Below are positions 8,699-18,400 of a DNA stretch of 64,000 nucleotides, in pieces. The stretch is taken from positions 1 to 64,000 of the forward strand of contig CAVEFC010000002.1 of the NCBI GenBank assembly GCA_963614875.1, read 5' to 3'. Each line of letters opens with the position of its first letter. The stretch's first letter is position 1. The position numbers and the translations under genes are program-made. This DNA comes from CAG-841 sp963614875. Its GTDB lineage: Bacteria > Bacillota > Clostridia > Oscillospirales > CAG-272. The notes under the pieces are model-generated. The model made no database searches, had not been told where the DNA came from, and saw only the letters and a list, made by a program, of their open reading frames with translations.

Positions 8699-9439
8699 AT
8701 GGAAAAGAAATATGCCGTTGTTACGGGCGGTTCGCGCGGGATAGGCGCGGAAATCGTGCGCGAGCTTTGTCGCGCCGGATGCGACGTTATAGTAAATTAC
8801 AGGTCGTCTGCGGAAAAAGCCGAGGAGCTTTGCCGGAAAACAGCGGCAGATGGCTCCGGCAGGGCGATACCCTTCTGCGCGGACATTTCGCAATCTTCGG
8901 AGGCAAGGCGGCTTATTTCAAAGGCGATAATGGAATTCGGCAGGATAGACATACTTGTAAACAACTCCGGAGTTTCAAGCCCGAAAACTTTGCTTGATAC
9001 GGACGACGACGAGCTTGAAAGAGTTATGGGCACAAATTTTTACGGCACGTTTTTCTGTACGCGCGCGGCGGCCCGCGAAATGATAAATTCCGGCTGCGGC
9101 GGGGCGATTATAAATATTTCATCAATGTGGGGAATATGCGGCGCGTCGGGGGAAGCGGTATATTCGGCGTCGAAGGCGGCGGTGATAAATCTTACAAAAT
9201 CGCTTGCAAAGGAGCTTGCTCCGGAAAAAATTCTTGTAAACTGCATAGCTCCGGGTGTTATAAACACGGATATGAACTCCTGCTATGACGCGCAGACAAT
9301 GGATGAGCTGAAAAAAAGAACGCCGCTCGGAAGGCTCGGCGAGCCTTGCGATGTGGCGCGTGCGGTAAGATTTTTATCGCTTGAAAATACATTTATCACG
9401 GGGCAGACGCTCTGCGTCGACGGCGGATTTATTCTCTGA
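8699..9439 (+). CDS. FabG-like short-chain dehydrogenase/reductase
   Basis: A 246-residue classical SDR. The cofactor motif TGGSRGIG is at residues 9-16, NNSG at 88-91, and the Ser/Tyr/Lys triad is seen as INISS (about 142) and YSASK (Tyr155, Lys159). The C-terminal PLGRLGEPCDVA and TGQTLCVDGG patterns match 3-oxoacyl-ACP reductases. It would use NADPH to reduce a carbonyl. No fatty acid synthesis genes are adjacent, so FabG identity is likely but not proven. It starts at ATG 8699 with GGAGG 5 nt upstream. It ends 2 nt before the end of the convergent gene at 9442, leaving no room for a terminator. Confidence 0.85.
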   Translation: MEKKYAVVTGGSRGIGAEIVRELCRAGCDVIVNYRSSAEKAEELCRKTAADGSGRAIPFCADISQSSEARRLISKAIMEFGRIDILVNNSGVSSPKTLLDTDDDELERVMGTNFYGTFFCTRAAAREMINSGCGGAIINISSMWGICGASGEAVYSASKAAVINLTKSLAKELAPEKILVNCIAPGVINTDMNSCYDAQTMDELKKRTPLGRLGEPCDVARAVRFLSLENTFITGQTLCVDGGFIL

Positions 9440-9441
9440 AA

Positions 9442-9765
9442 TTATCTGTAATAGACGTAATAGCAGATTATGGTGCGGATTTTCCCTCCGCTTTCGATAT
9501 CGGGGGCGGTGATTATAACGCCTTCGAGCGACATAAGCTCGGATACAGACATTTCTTCTATATTGCAGCGGAAGATAACGCGGTTGTCCGCGGAAACTAT
9601 AAGCTGACCGTCACGGACGTTGAAGCCGCCGTTTTTTCCTATTACGGAATCGGTGTCTCCGTCGCGCTCGGTGGCGTAGCGCAATCGGTTGCGAACCATT
9701 TTTTCAGCCATTTCAAGCTTGAAGGAAAGCTTCTCCTCCGTTTTTTTGCGTTTGAAAAGGGACAT
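9442..9765 (-). CDS. Hypothetical protein, about 107 residues
   Basis: I do not recognise the family. The protein begins MSLFKRKKTEEK, has a helical basic stretch (KMVRNRLRYATERDGD), then a probable beta-rich half with NVRDGQLIVSADN and VIITAPD. No membrane segment, signal peptide or Cys motif is visible. ATG 9765 has GAGAGG 8 nt upstream; a GTG at 9774 overlaps that site. It is convergent with the FabG-like gene and divergent from the YfhO gene. A soluble regulatory or accessory role is possible, but nothing supports a specific function. Confidence 0.65.
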   Translation of the reverse strand: MSLFKRKKTEEKLSFKLEMAEKMVRNRLRYATERDGDTDSVIGKNGGFNVRDGQLIVSADNRVIFRCNIEEMSVSELMSLEGVIITAPDIESGGKIRTIICYYVYYR

Positions 9766-9956
9766 AATTTTCACCTCTCTTTGCTTTATGATATCATAAT
9801 TTTATATAAAAACAAAGAAAAATTCAAAAAAATCGGTCGATTTTCAAAAATACTCTTTATTATTTATGAAACTGATGATAAAATATCATTACATCCGTGA
9901 GATTTTATAGCATTGAATCCGACTAATATATAAACTCTATTTTTGCGAGGTAAAAA

Positions 9957-12900
9957 ATGAGCATTGAACAGAATACCATCAAAGAAAATAAGAATTTCTT
10001 TGTGCGAACGTGGCTCCGCATAAAGACAAGCGAGTACACATATCTTGCCGCGGCATTTCTTCTTCCGTTTGTTATAATGGCGGGAGTTTTTGCCTGTATG
10101 GAATTTCATCCGTTCGGCAACAGCTCGATACTTACTCTTGATTTTCAGGCGCAGTACATTTATTACTATGAAGAAATACGCAATCTGCTTGTTCACGGCG
10201 GAAGCTGGCTTTATTCATGGAAGCGCACGCTCGGCGGCGAATTTATGGGCATCGTGGCGTATTATATGGGAAGCCCGTTCAATCTGTTGCTGGTGCTTTT
10301 CCCGAAGAAAAATATCGTTGACGCCGTAACGTTCATTCAGCTCTGCAAAATAGGCACGATGGGACTCAACTTCGGCATATATCTGCACAAAACGCGCAGG
10401 CTCGGACAGATGAGAACCCTTGCCCTTTCGATGATGTACGCGCTCTGCGCCTATTCCGTGGTTCAGACGATAGACCCGATGTGGCTTGACGCGCTTGTTT
10501 TCCTGCCGCTTCTTATTCTCGGCACGGAATCGCTTATCCGCAGAAAAAAGGTTATACTTTATATAATTTCTCTTTCGGTTATATTCATTTCCAATTACTA
10601 TATGGGATATATGTGCGGAATTTTCACGTTCCTTTATTTCTGCTACTATTACTGCACCATCCGCCCCGAAATATACAGGGGCGAAAGAAGATTTTTCCGC
10701 ACCGTAGGCTTCAGAACCTTTATGCGTTTTGCATTCAGCACGGCGCTTGCGCTCGGAATATCGGCGTTTATGCTTTACGGAGCGTGGTATTCGCTTGGCT
10801 TCGGCAAGATAGGCTTTGCCTCGACAGACTTTTCGCTCTCGCTCAGATTCGATTATCTCGATCTTGTGATAAAGCTTCTTCCCGGCACTTACGATTCGGT
10901 AAACCGCGCCGGCGAGCCTATGATATACTGCGGCGCGCTCGCGCTTATGTGCATACCGCTGTTTTACCTTTCAAAATCCATACCCAAGCGTCAGAAAATA
11001 GCCGCAACGGCTATGCTCGCGGTGCTTGTCGCAAGCTTTACCGTAAACACACTTGACCTTGTATGGCACGGATTTTCAACTCCGAACTGGCTCAATTACA
11101 GATATTCCTACGTTTTCTCGTTCTTTATACTCACAATGGCTGCCGACGCCATAAAGGGACTCGGAAAGATAAAGCTTTCGCACATTGTGGCTACCGGAGT
11201 TTCGTTTGCCGTACTCGTTCTTATAATTCAGAAGCTGAATATCAACTTCCAGCAGGGCGACAACAGTATTCCGCTTTCGTCTGCGGGATGTATAATGTTC
11301 TCGCTTATAGTCATCGCGCTTTATACGGTGATACTCAAGTTTATCCGCGACAAAAAAACCACGGAAGCCGCGGCGTTCGTTTTGGCGGCTGTCGTGTGCG
11401 TGGAAATGTTTGTGGCGTCGCTTCTCAGCGTTGTCGGCGTTCAGAGCGAGGTCGGCGTTACGAAATACAACGACTATCTTGACTCGAACGGCCAGGAGGT
11501 TTACAGCTCCTATAACGGAAGCATACAGAGAATTCAGGGCGTTGTGGACAAAATTCTCGAAAGCGACAAGAGCTTTTACCGTATGGAAAGCACCGTTTAC
11601 CGCAAAAACGGCGGCGTAAACGAGCCTATGGCATACGGCTTCAACGGAATTTCACACTCGACCTCAACTCTCAACGCAAATATCATAAGAATGATGGCGA
11701 GAATGGGCTATTCGTCCGAATCGCACTGGACAAAATATCTCGGCGGAACGCCCGTATCCGATGCGCTCCTCGGAATAAAATACGTTATAACGAAAAACGA
11801 CACGCTTGACGGAAATATTTACAAAATCGCGGCGCAGGGCGAGGAAGGCTACCAGATAGTCAAGTCGGACAATATAATTTACGCAATGCAGAACACAAAG
11901 GCGCTTTCCGTAGCCTACGGCGTAAGCGAAAACGTCATAACCGATATGAACGAGCTTACCTATCCGCCTTATATTTCCGGAATAGATTATCAGGACAGAC
12001 TTATCAAATCAATGCTTTCCGAAAGCGGCGTTTCGGGCGAGGTTTTCAAAGGAATAACCGCTTCGATGAGCTCAGAGGACTGCACGCGCTCGACCTTCAA
12101 CCAGACGCACAAATACACGGTTGACGGCGAGGAAAAGGAGGTTCAGAACCCGTATTACTGCTTTGAGAAAAAGCAGGACGGCGCAAAGGCTCTGCTCGAC
12201 TTTACAATGCCTGCGGACGGTCCGGTATATTTCCATTTCACTGCGGCAAACTTCGGCAAGACGTTCAAAGTATATGTAAAGAAAAACAGCGAATCCGCAA
12301 AGTTCGTTTCAGATTATTTCGGGCTTGAAACCTCCTGCATTATGAAGCTCGGCGATTTCAAAAAGGGCGATACCGTAACGGTTGAGCTCAGACTTGACGA
12401 CGACGCGCTTTATATTTCAAAGGAGTCGAAATATTTCTTCTATTATATAGATTATACGGCGCTGACAGAGGCATTCGATCAGCTTTCGTCCGCCGAAATG
12501 CTTATAGAGGATTACGGAAACGATTACCTCAAGGGCACGATAGATCAGCCCACAGGTCAGGAGCTTATCTTTACTTCCATTCCTTACGATGCGGGCTGGA
12601 ACGTATATATAGACGGAGAAAAAGCCGAAACGCTTATGGTCTGCGATTCGCTCCTTGCCGTAAAATCGACAGCGGGATATCACGAAATAGAGTTCAGATA
12701 TATGCCGAAGGGCTATGTTGCGGCTATAATTCTTACCGTTGTTTCGGTGCTGATAATGATATGCTTTATCATATATGTAAAGGTTGAAAAAGTAAGACGC
12801 TTTGTTTATGCCAAGCTCGGAAAGAAATATGTTCCTTACGGAGTTTCCGGCGATATGATATTCCCGACGGAAAACGTTCCCGACGAGCCGGACGTTTCGG

Positions 12901-13016
12901 AGGAGAAAGCTCCGGCTGTGAATATGACAAAAGAGCCTGCCGAAACCGAAAGCACGGCTGTCGCGGCGGAAGAAACGGAGATCGGAAATTCCGAAGATAC
13001 GGAAGAAGACAAATAA
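9957..13016 (+). CDS. YfhO family large membrane protein
   Basis: A 1019-residue polytopic membrane protein of the YfhO family (GT-C-like fold). The N-terminal half has many hydrophobic segments (YLAAAFLLPFVIMAGVFACM onward). It carries a conserved DFQAQYIYYYEEIR region and LYSWKRTLGGEF, followed by a long extracellular domain. One more transmembrane helix (AAIILTVVSVLIMICFIIYV) lies near residue 925, and the protein ends in an acidic tail of about 60 residues. In Bacillus, YfhO acts with an undecaprenyl-phosphate sugar transferase to glycosylate lipoteichoic acid; here no partner GT2 gene is adjacent. ATG 9957 follows GCGAGG. Substrate and acceptor are unknown. Confidence 0.88.
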   Translation: MSIEQNTIKENKNFFVRTWLRIKTSEYTYLAAAFLLPFVIMAGVFACMEFHPFGNSSILTLDFQAQYIYYYEEIRNLLVHGGSWLYSWKRTLGGEFMGIVAYYMGSPFNLLLVLFPKKNIVDAVTFIQLCKIGTMGLNFGIYLHKTRRLGQMRTLALSMMYALCAYSVVQTIDPMWLDALVFLPLLILGTESLIRRKKVILYIISLSVIFISNYYMGYMCGIFTFLYFCYYYCTIRPEIYRGERRFFRTVGFRTFMRFAFSTALALGISAFMLYGAWYSLGFGKIGFASTDFSLSLRFDYLDLVIKLLPGTYDSVNRAGEPMIYCGALALMCIPLFYLSKSIPKRQKIAATAMLAVLVASFTVNTLDLVWHGFSTPNWLNYRYSYVFSFFILTMAADAIKGLGKIKLSHIVATGVSFAVLVLIIQKLNINFQQGDNSIPLSSAGCIMFSLIVIALYTVILKFIRDKKTTEAAAFVLAAVVCVEMFVASLLSVVGVQSEVGVTKYNDYLDSNGQEVYSSYNGSIQRIQGVVDKILESDKSFYRMESTVYRKNGGVNEPMAYGFNGISHSTSTLNANIIRMMARMGYSSESHWTKYLGGTPVSDALLGIKYVITKNDTLDGNIYKIAAQGEEGYQIVKSDNIIYAMQNTKALSVAYGVSENVITDMNELTYPPYISGIDYQDRLIKSMLSESGVSGEVFKGITASMSSEDCTRSTFNQTHKYTVDGEEKEVQNPYYCFEKKQDGAKALLDFTMPADGPVYFHFTAANFGKTFKVYVKKNSESAKFVSDYFGLETSCIMKLGDFKKGDTVTVELRLDDDALYISKESKYFFYYIDYTALTEAFDQLSSAEMLIEDYGNDYLKGTIDQPTGQELIFTSIPYDAGWNVYIDGEKAETLMVCDSLLAVKSTAGYHEIEFRYMPKGYVAAIILTVVSVLIMICFIIYVKVEKVRRFVYAKLGKKYVPYGVSGDMIFPTENVPDEPDVSEEKAPAVNMTKEPAETESTAVAAEETEIGNSEDTEEDK

Positions 13017-13020
13017 AAAA

Positions 13021-13063
13021 TCAAACAGATCGGGGGAGGAAACTTTCCCGATTCGTTTTTGAT
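13021..13063 (+). terminator. Rho-independent terminator after the YfhO gene
   Basis: ATCGGG...CCCGAT with an inner GGAG/CTTT pairing and a GAAA loop (13029-13052) is followed by TCGTTTTT. The T-run abuts the rqcH ribosome binding site, so rqcH either reads through or uses a nearby promoter that I cannot place. Confidence 0.65.
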
Positions 13064-13076
13064 GAAAGAGGACAAA

Positions 13077-14816
13077 ATGGCGTTTGACGTTATATTTGCG
13101 ACGGCTGTCGCGCACGAGCTTGACTCTGTTTTGCGCGGAGCAAGGGTGGAAAAGGTCTATCAGCCGTCAAAGGAAGAAATACTGCTTTTCTGCCGCGTCG
13201 GCAGGGAAACGAAAAAGCTGATAATTTCGGCTTGCCCATCGTCCGCAAGGGTGTGCTTTACCGATTCTCAGGCGGAAAATCCGGCTGCGCCTCCGATGCT
13301 GTGTATGCTTTTGCGCAAGCATCTTTCGGGCGCGCAGATAGAAGAGGTCGGCACGGTCGGCTTCGAGCGTGCGATAAAGATAAGCTTTTTCTGTCACGAC
13401 GAGCTCGGCTTCGAGTGCAGAAGATATATCATAGCGGAAATAATGGGCAAATACAGCAACATTGTTTTTGCCGGCGACGACGGCGGAAAAATGAAAATCC
13501 TCGGCGTGACAAAGCCTGTCGATTTTACGACAAGCCGCGTGCGTCAGGTGCTTCCCGGAATGATTTACGAGGCTCCGCCTCCGCAGGAGAAGCTTGATCC
13601 GCTTAAAGAAACTTACGAAGGCTTTATTTCGAGATTTGAAAACTATCCCGCCGGAAAGGACGCTGACAGATTTTTTATCGACACCTATCTCGGCTTTTCG
13701 CCGGTCGTCGCGCGCGAGCTTGTTCACAGAGCGGGCGCTTCCGGAAAAAGTGTGGCGGAAACGGATCCCGAAAGGCTTTACCGTGCGTTTTCCGCGCTGA
13801 CGGAGGACGTGAAAAACGGAAGCTTCGTGCCATATATGGTGCTTGGAAACGGCGGCGAGCCGGAGGAATTTTCGTACACGGAGATAACGTATCTGTCGGG
13901 AGTGGGCAAAAGATACGAAAGCTTTTCGGAGCTTCTTTCGGCGTTTTACGGCAAAAAGGCGGAAGCCGAAGCCCTGAAAAACCGTATCGGCGCGACGGAA
14001 GCGCTTTTGCAGACGGCAAAAAAACGTCTTACAAAAAAGCTGGACGTTCTTTCCGAGGAGCTTGCGGAATGCGGGGACGCGGATAAATTCAGGCTGTGGG
14101 GCGAGCTTATAACGGGATCGCTTTACAGGCTTTCGGGCAAGGCTAAATTTGCGGAGGTTGAAAATTACTATTCCGATCCTCCGGAAAAAGTAAAAATTCC
14201 GCTCGACGAAAAGCTTTCCGCATCGCAGAACGCCGCAAGATACTATAAAAAATACAACAAGCTGAAAACGGCAAAGACAATCGCCTCCGAGCAGGCGGAA
14301 AAGGCGCGTGCGGAGCTTGAATATCTGAAAACGGTCGAAGCGTCGCTTTCGCTTTGCGAATGTGCCGCCGACGTTTCCGAAATAAGAGAAGAGCTGATGA
14401 AAACCGGCTATCTGCGCCGTCCGGCACAGACAAAAGGGCAAAAGCCGAAAAAAACCGAGCCGATGTATTTTCGTACCTCGCTCGGCAGGGAAATAATCTG
14501 CGGAAAAAACAACACCCAAAACGATTTTCTTTCAACAAAGCTTGCCGAAAAAAGCGACTGGTGGTTTCACGTCAAGGGCGGAGCCGGCTCGCACGTTATA
14601 ATGCGCTGCGAAGCGGATGAAGATCCCGACGCGAAGGATTTTACGGAAGCGGCAGCGGCAGCGGCATATTTTTCCGACGAAAGAGCTTCGTCAAACGTCG
14701 CCGTCGATTACACGAGAGCAAAGTTCGTGAAAAAGCCGTCGGGCTCTGCGCCCGGGCACGTTATTTATACCGATTATTATACGGCGTATGTAAATCCCGC
14801 AAAACCGAAAGGATGA
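13077..14816 (+). CDS. rqcH: RqcH (NFACT family) ribosome quality control protein
   Basis: A 579-residue NFACT protein (Rqc2/FbpA family). In Bacillus, RqcH binds obstructed 50S-peptidyl-tRNA complexes and recruits tRNA-Ala to add C-terminal alanine tails. The NFACT-N domain is at the start (MAFDVIFATAVAHELDSVL). The residue pair at 97-98 is Glu-Arg where Bacillus RqcH has Asp-Arg. Helix-hairpin-helix and coiled-coil regions span about 180-440, and the C-terminal NFACT-R domain shows WWFHVKGGAGSHVI and AAAAYFSDERAS. ATG 13077 is chosen because AAAGAGG ends 5 nt upstream. The stop is followed 5 nt later by the next gene, so the two are translationally close. Confidence 0.93.
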   Translation: MAFDVIFATAVAHELDSVLRGARVEKVYQPSKEEILLFCRVGRETKKLIISACPSSARVCFTDSQAENPAAPPMLCMLLRKHLSGAQIEEVGTVGFERAIKISFFCHDELGFECRRYIIAEIMGKYSNIVFAGDDGGKMKILGVTKPVDFTTSRVRQVLPGMIYEAPPPQEKLDPLKETYEGFISRFENYPAGKDADRFFIDTYLGFSPVVARELVHRAGASGKSVAETDPERLYRAFSALTEDVKNGSFVPYMVLGNGGEPEEFSYTEITYLSGVGKRYESFSELLSAFYGKKAEAEALKNRIGATEALLQTAKKRLTKKLDVLSEELAECGDADKFRLWGELITGSLYRLSGKAKFAEVENYYSDPPEKVKIPLDEKLSASQNAARYYKKYNKLKTAKTIASEQAEKARAELEYLKTVEASLSLCECAADVSEIREELMKTGYLRRPAQTKGQKPKKTEPMYFRTSLGREIICGKNNTQNDFLSTKLAEKSDWWFHVKGGAGSHVIMRCEADEDPDAKDFTEAAAAAAYFSDERASSNVAVDYTRAKFVKKPSGSAPGHVIYTDYYTAYVNPAKPKG

Positions 14817-14821
14817 AAAAT

Positions 14822-15292
14822 ATGACAGATCTTTATATAAAACAGCGCGTCTTCACGATAGGCGAAAAATTCACCGTTTACGGCGAGGACGGAAGCGAGC
14901 GCTTCTATGTCAGAGGCGAGGCGTTTTCCGTGCCGAAAACGTTTCATATAAGCGACACAGAGGGAAACGAGCTGGCGGAGATTTCGCACAGGCCTTTCTC
15001 CGTGCCCGCAAAATACGACGTTTCGGCGGGCGGCCGCGACGTGACGGTAGCGAAAAAGCTGACGTTTTTCTGTCCGGTTTATACGGTGGCTGAGCTCGGC
15101 TGGAGGATAGACGGCGAATTTATGAGCCACGAATACGAAATCACGGACGGTGACGGCACGGTGGCGACCGTATCGAAGGAATGGTTTACCTTCGGCGACG
15201 CTTACCGTCTGCGCGTAATGCGCGACAGCGACGTGCTTATGGCGCTTTGCGTGCTTATTGTTATCGACGCGTACATTGCGGCAAGCAGATGA
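14822..15292 (+). CDS. LURP-one-related (DUF567) family protein
   Basis: A 156-residue protein with the LURP-one/tubby-like pattern: MTDLYIKQRVFTIGEKFTVY, a repeated beta-strand register (FYVRGE, KTFHISD, GNELAEI), VTVAKKLTFFCPVYTV, and a final hydrophobic helix DVLMALCVLIVIDAYI. The fold resembles phospholipid scramblases; bacterial members have no established role. ATG 14822 lies 8 nt after AAAGGA. An alternative ATG at 14813 overlaps the rqcH stop as ATGA but has no Shine-Dalgarno. It is probably co-transcribed with rqcH. Confidence 0.8.
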   Translation: MTDLYIKQRVFTIGEKFTVYGEDGSERFYVRGEAFSVPKTFHISDTEGNELAEISHRPFSVPAKYDVSAGGRDVTVAKKLTFFCPVYTVAELGWRIDGEFMSHEYEITDGDGTVATVSKEWFTFGDAYRLRVMRDSDVLMALCVLIVIDAYIAASR

Positions 15293-15334
15293 AAAACAAA
15301 AAATTTATTTTAAGAATATTTTTTTACAATAAAT

Positions 15335-15369
15335 TTGTTTACTTTTCAAAATAAACGTGCTATTATAAT
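15335..15369 (+). promoter_or_regulatory. Candidate nifJ promoter
   Basis: A perfect TATAAT at 15364-15369 sits 60 nt before the nifJ start in an A+T-rich 136-bp gap. The -35 is poor: TTGTTT at 15335 is too far away, and the hexamer at 17-bp spacing is actttt. The -10 is convincing, the rest is not. Confidence 0.45.
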
Positions 15370-15428
15370 AGCTAATGCGAAATATATATAATTTTTATTA
15401 TATGCAAATAAAAAACGGAGGAAAAAAC

Positions 15429-18400
15429 ATGGCAAGAAAAATGATTTCCATGGACGGTAACACCGCTGCCGCACACGTTTCGTATGCGTTTACGGAAGTT
15501 GCCGCAATCTATCCCATTACGCCCTCAAGCCCTATGGCTGAAAACACGGACACATGGTCTGCGGGCGGACTCAAAAACATTTTCGGAGACAAGGTAAAGG
15601 TTGTTGAAATGCAGTCCGAGGCGGGCGCTGCCGGTGCAGTACACGGCTCGCTTGCGGCAGGCGCTCTTACAACGACCTACACGGCTTCACAGGGACTTCT
15701 CCTTATGATCCCCAACATGTACAAAATCGCCGGAGAGCTTCTCCCCTGCGTTATCCACGTTTCCGCGCGTTGCGTCGCTTCTCACGCACTCAACATTTTC
15801 GGAGATCACTCCGACGTGTATGCCTGCCGTCAGACAGGCTTTGCAATGCTTGCCGAATCCAACCCTCAGGAAATAATGGATCTCGGCGCGGTTGCTCACC
15901 TTTCCACAATCAAGGGCAGAGTACCGTTCATCAACTTCTTCGACGGTTTCAGAACCTCTCACGAAATTCAGAAGATCGAAGCATGGGATTATGACGATCT
16001 CAAATCGATGATAGACAAGGACGCGCTTGCGGCATTCCGCGCACGCGCTCTCAACCCCGAGCATCCCGTTCTCCGCGGCTCTGCCGAAAACGGCGATATA
16101 TTCTTCCAGCACAGAGAAGCCTGCAACGAATATTACAACGCTCTTCCCGCTATTGTTGAAGAATATATGGGCAAGGTAAACGAAAAGCTCGGAACAAATT
16201 ATCAGCTCTTCAACTATTACGGCGCTCCGGACGCGGACAGAGTTATCATAGCTATGGGCTCGGTGTGCGACGTTGCTGAGGAAGTTATAGACTATATGAA
16301 CGCTCACGGCGAAAAGGTAGGTCTTGTAAAGGTTCGTCTTTACCGTCCTTTCCGTGCGGACAAGCTCATTGCGGCTATCCCCGAAACGTGCAAAAAGATC
16401 GCCGTTCTCGACAGAACAAAGGAGCCCGGCTCTCTCGGCGAGCCACTTTATCTTGACGTTGTTACCTCTCTTGCTCAGGCAGGAAAGAGCGTAAAGGTTG
16501 TAGGCGGACGTTACGGACTCGGTTCGAAGGATACGCCTCCCGCATCTATCTTCGCGGTTTACGAAAATCTTGCAAAGGACGCTCCCAAAAACGGATTTAC
16601 AATCGGTATCACCGATGACGTTACGGGACTTTCCCTTGAAGAAAAGCCCACTCCCGACACGGCTCCCGCAGGCACGATCGCGTGCAAATTCTGGGGACTC
16701 GGCGGCGACGGCACGGTCGGCGCAAACAAGAACTCGATAAAAATCATCGGCGACCACACCGACAAATATATTCAGGCATACTTCCAGTACGACTCAAAGA
16801 AGACCGGCGGTTTTACGGTTTCTCACCTCCGCTTTGGCGATACTCCCATAAAGAGTCCGTACTATATAACAAAGGCTGACTTTGTTGCCTGCCACAATCA
16901 CGCTTATCTTGAGCAGTACGATATGGTTTCCGACGTAAAGCCGGGCGGAGTATTCCTTCTTGACTGCCCGTGGACAGAAGCCGAGCTTGACGAAAAGCTT
17001 CCGGGCTCCGTCAAATCCTATATCGCAAACAACAACGTAAACTTCTACGTTATCGACGCTACCGGCACGGCTATGAAGCTCGGCAACGTCAAGGTCAAAA
17101 ACACCGTTCTTCAGTCCGCATTTTTCTCTCTTGCAAAGGTTCTTCCCGCAGAGGAAGCTATCGAATATATGAAGAAGATGGCATACAAGTCCTATTCAAA
17201 GAAGGGCGAAGCCATTGTAAACCTCAACTATGCGGCTATCGACGCAGGCGCAGGCGCGGCTGTAAAGGTAAACGTTCCGGTTGACTGGAAAACAGCAGAA
17301 AAAGAAGCCGCAAAAGCTCCCGCCGAAGGAAAGAGAGCCGATCTTGTCAAATTCGTAAACGATATCGCGCGTCCCGTAAACGCAATGAAGGGCGATTCTC
17401 TCCCCGTTTCCGCGTTCAAGGATCGCGCCGACGGAACATATCCTCAGGGCGCGTCCGCTTACGACAAGCGCGGCGTTGCGGTCAAGGTTCCCGTATGGCA
17501 CGCCGAAAACTGTATTCAGTGTAACCAGTGCTCTTATGTATGTCCTCACGCCGCTATCCGTCCCTTCGCCATGAGCGCCGACGAAGCCGCAAAGGCTCCC
17601 GCCTGCACGAAGTTCACGGCAAAGATGATGGGCAAGGGCTGTGAAGATTACAAATTCACAATCGCCGTTTCTCCTCTTGACTGTATGGGCTGCTCGCTCT
17701 GCGTGAACGTATGTCCCACAAAGCCCGAGAAGAGAGCGCTCGAAATGGTTCTCACCGAAACGCAGCTCGATCAGCAGCCCGCTTTCGATTACGCCGTAAA
17801 CAACGTAACAAAGAAAGCCACTCCTTTTGCCGATACAACGGTCAAGGGAAGTCAGTTCAATCAGCCGTTGCTTCAGTTCTCCGGTTCATGCGCAGGCTGT
17901 GCCGAAACAACCTATGCACGTCTTATCACACAGCTCTTCGGCGAGAAGATGTATATCTCCAACGCTACGGGTTGTTCTTCCATCTGGGGCGGATCAGCTC
18001 CCTCGACGCCTTACACGGTAAACAACGAGAGCGGTCACGGTCCGGCATGGGCAAACTCCCTCTTTGAAGATAACGCCGAGCACGGTCTAGGTATGCTCAC
18101 AGCCGTAAAGCATCGTCGCGCACACCTTGCGGACGTTGTAAAGGCGCTCATCGCCGTTGAATACTGCGACGCCGATATCAAGGCGGCAGGCGCAGAATGG
18201 CTTGAAAAGATGGATACCGACGAATCAGCCGAAGCAGGCAAGAAGCTTGTCAACGCCTGCAAGGAAGCTGTCGATCCCGATCTTACGGGAACACAGTGGG
18301 AGGAAGCATGGCTTGCAAACGGAAAGAAATGTCCGTGCGAAGCCTGCACTCTCGCAAGAGAGGTTATCGAAAGCGCCGATATGCTCGCAAAGAAGTCCGT

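Noticed and set aside
13167..14519. 450-residue open frame antisense to rqcH
   Set aside because: Arg/Phe-rich translation without recognisable motifs, fully inside a conserved gene on the opposite strand.
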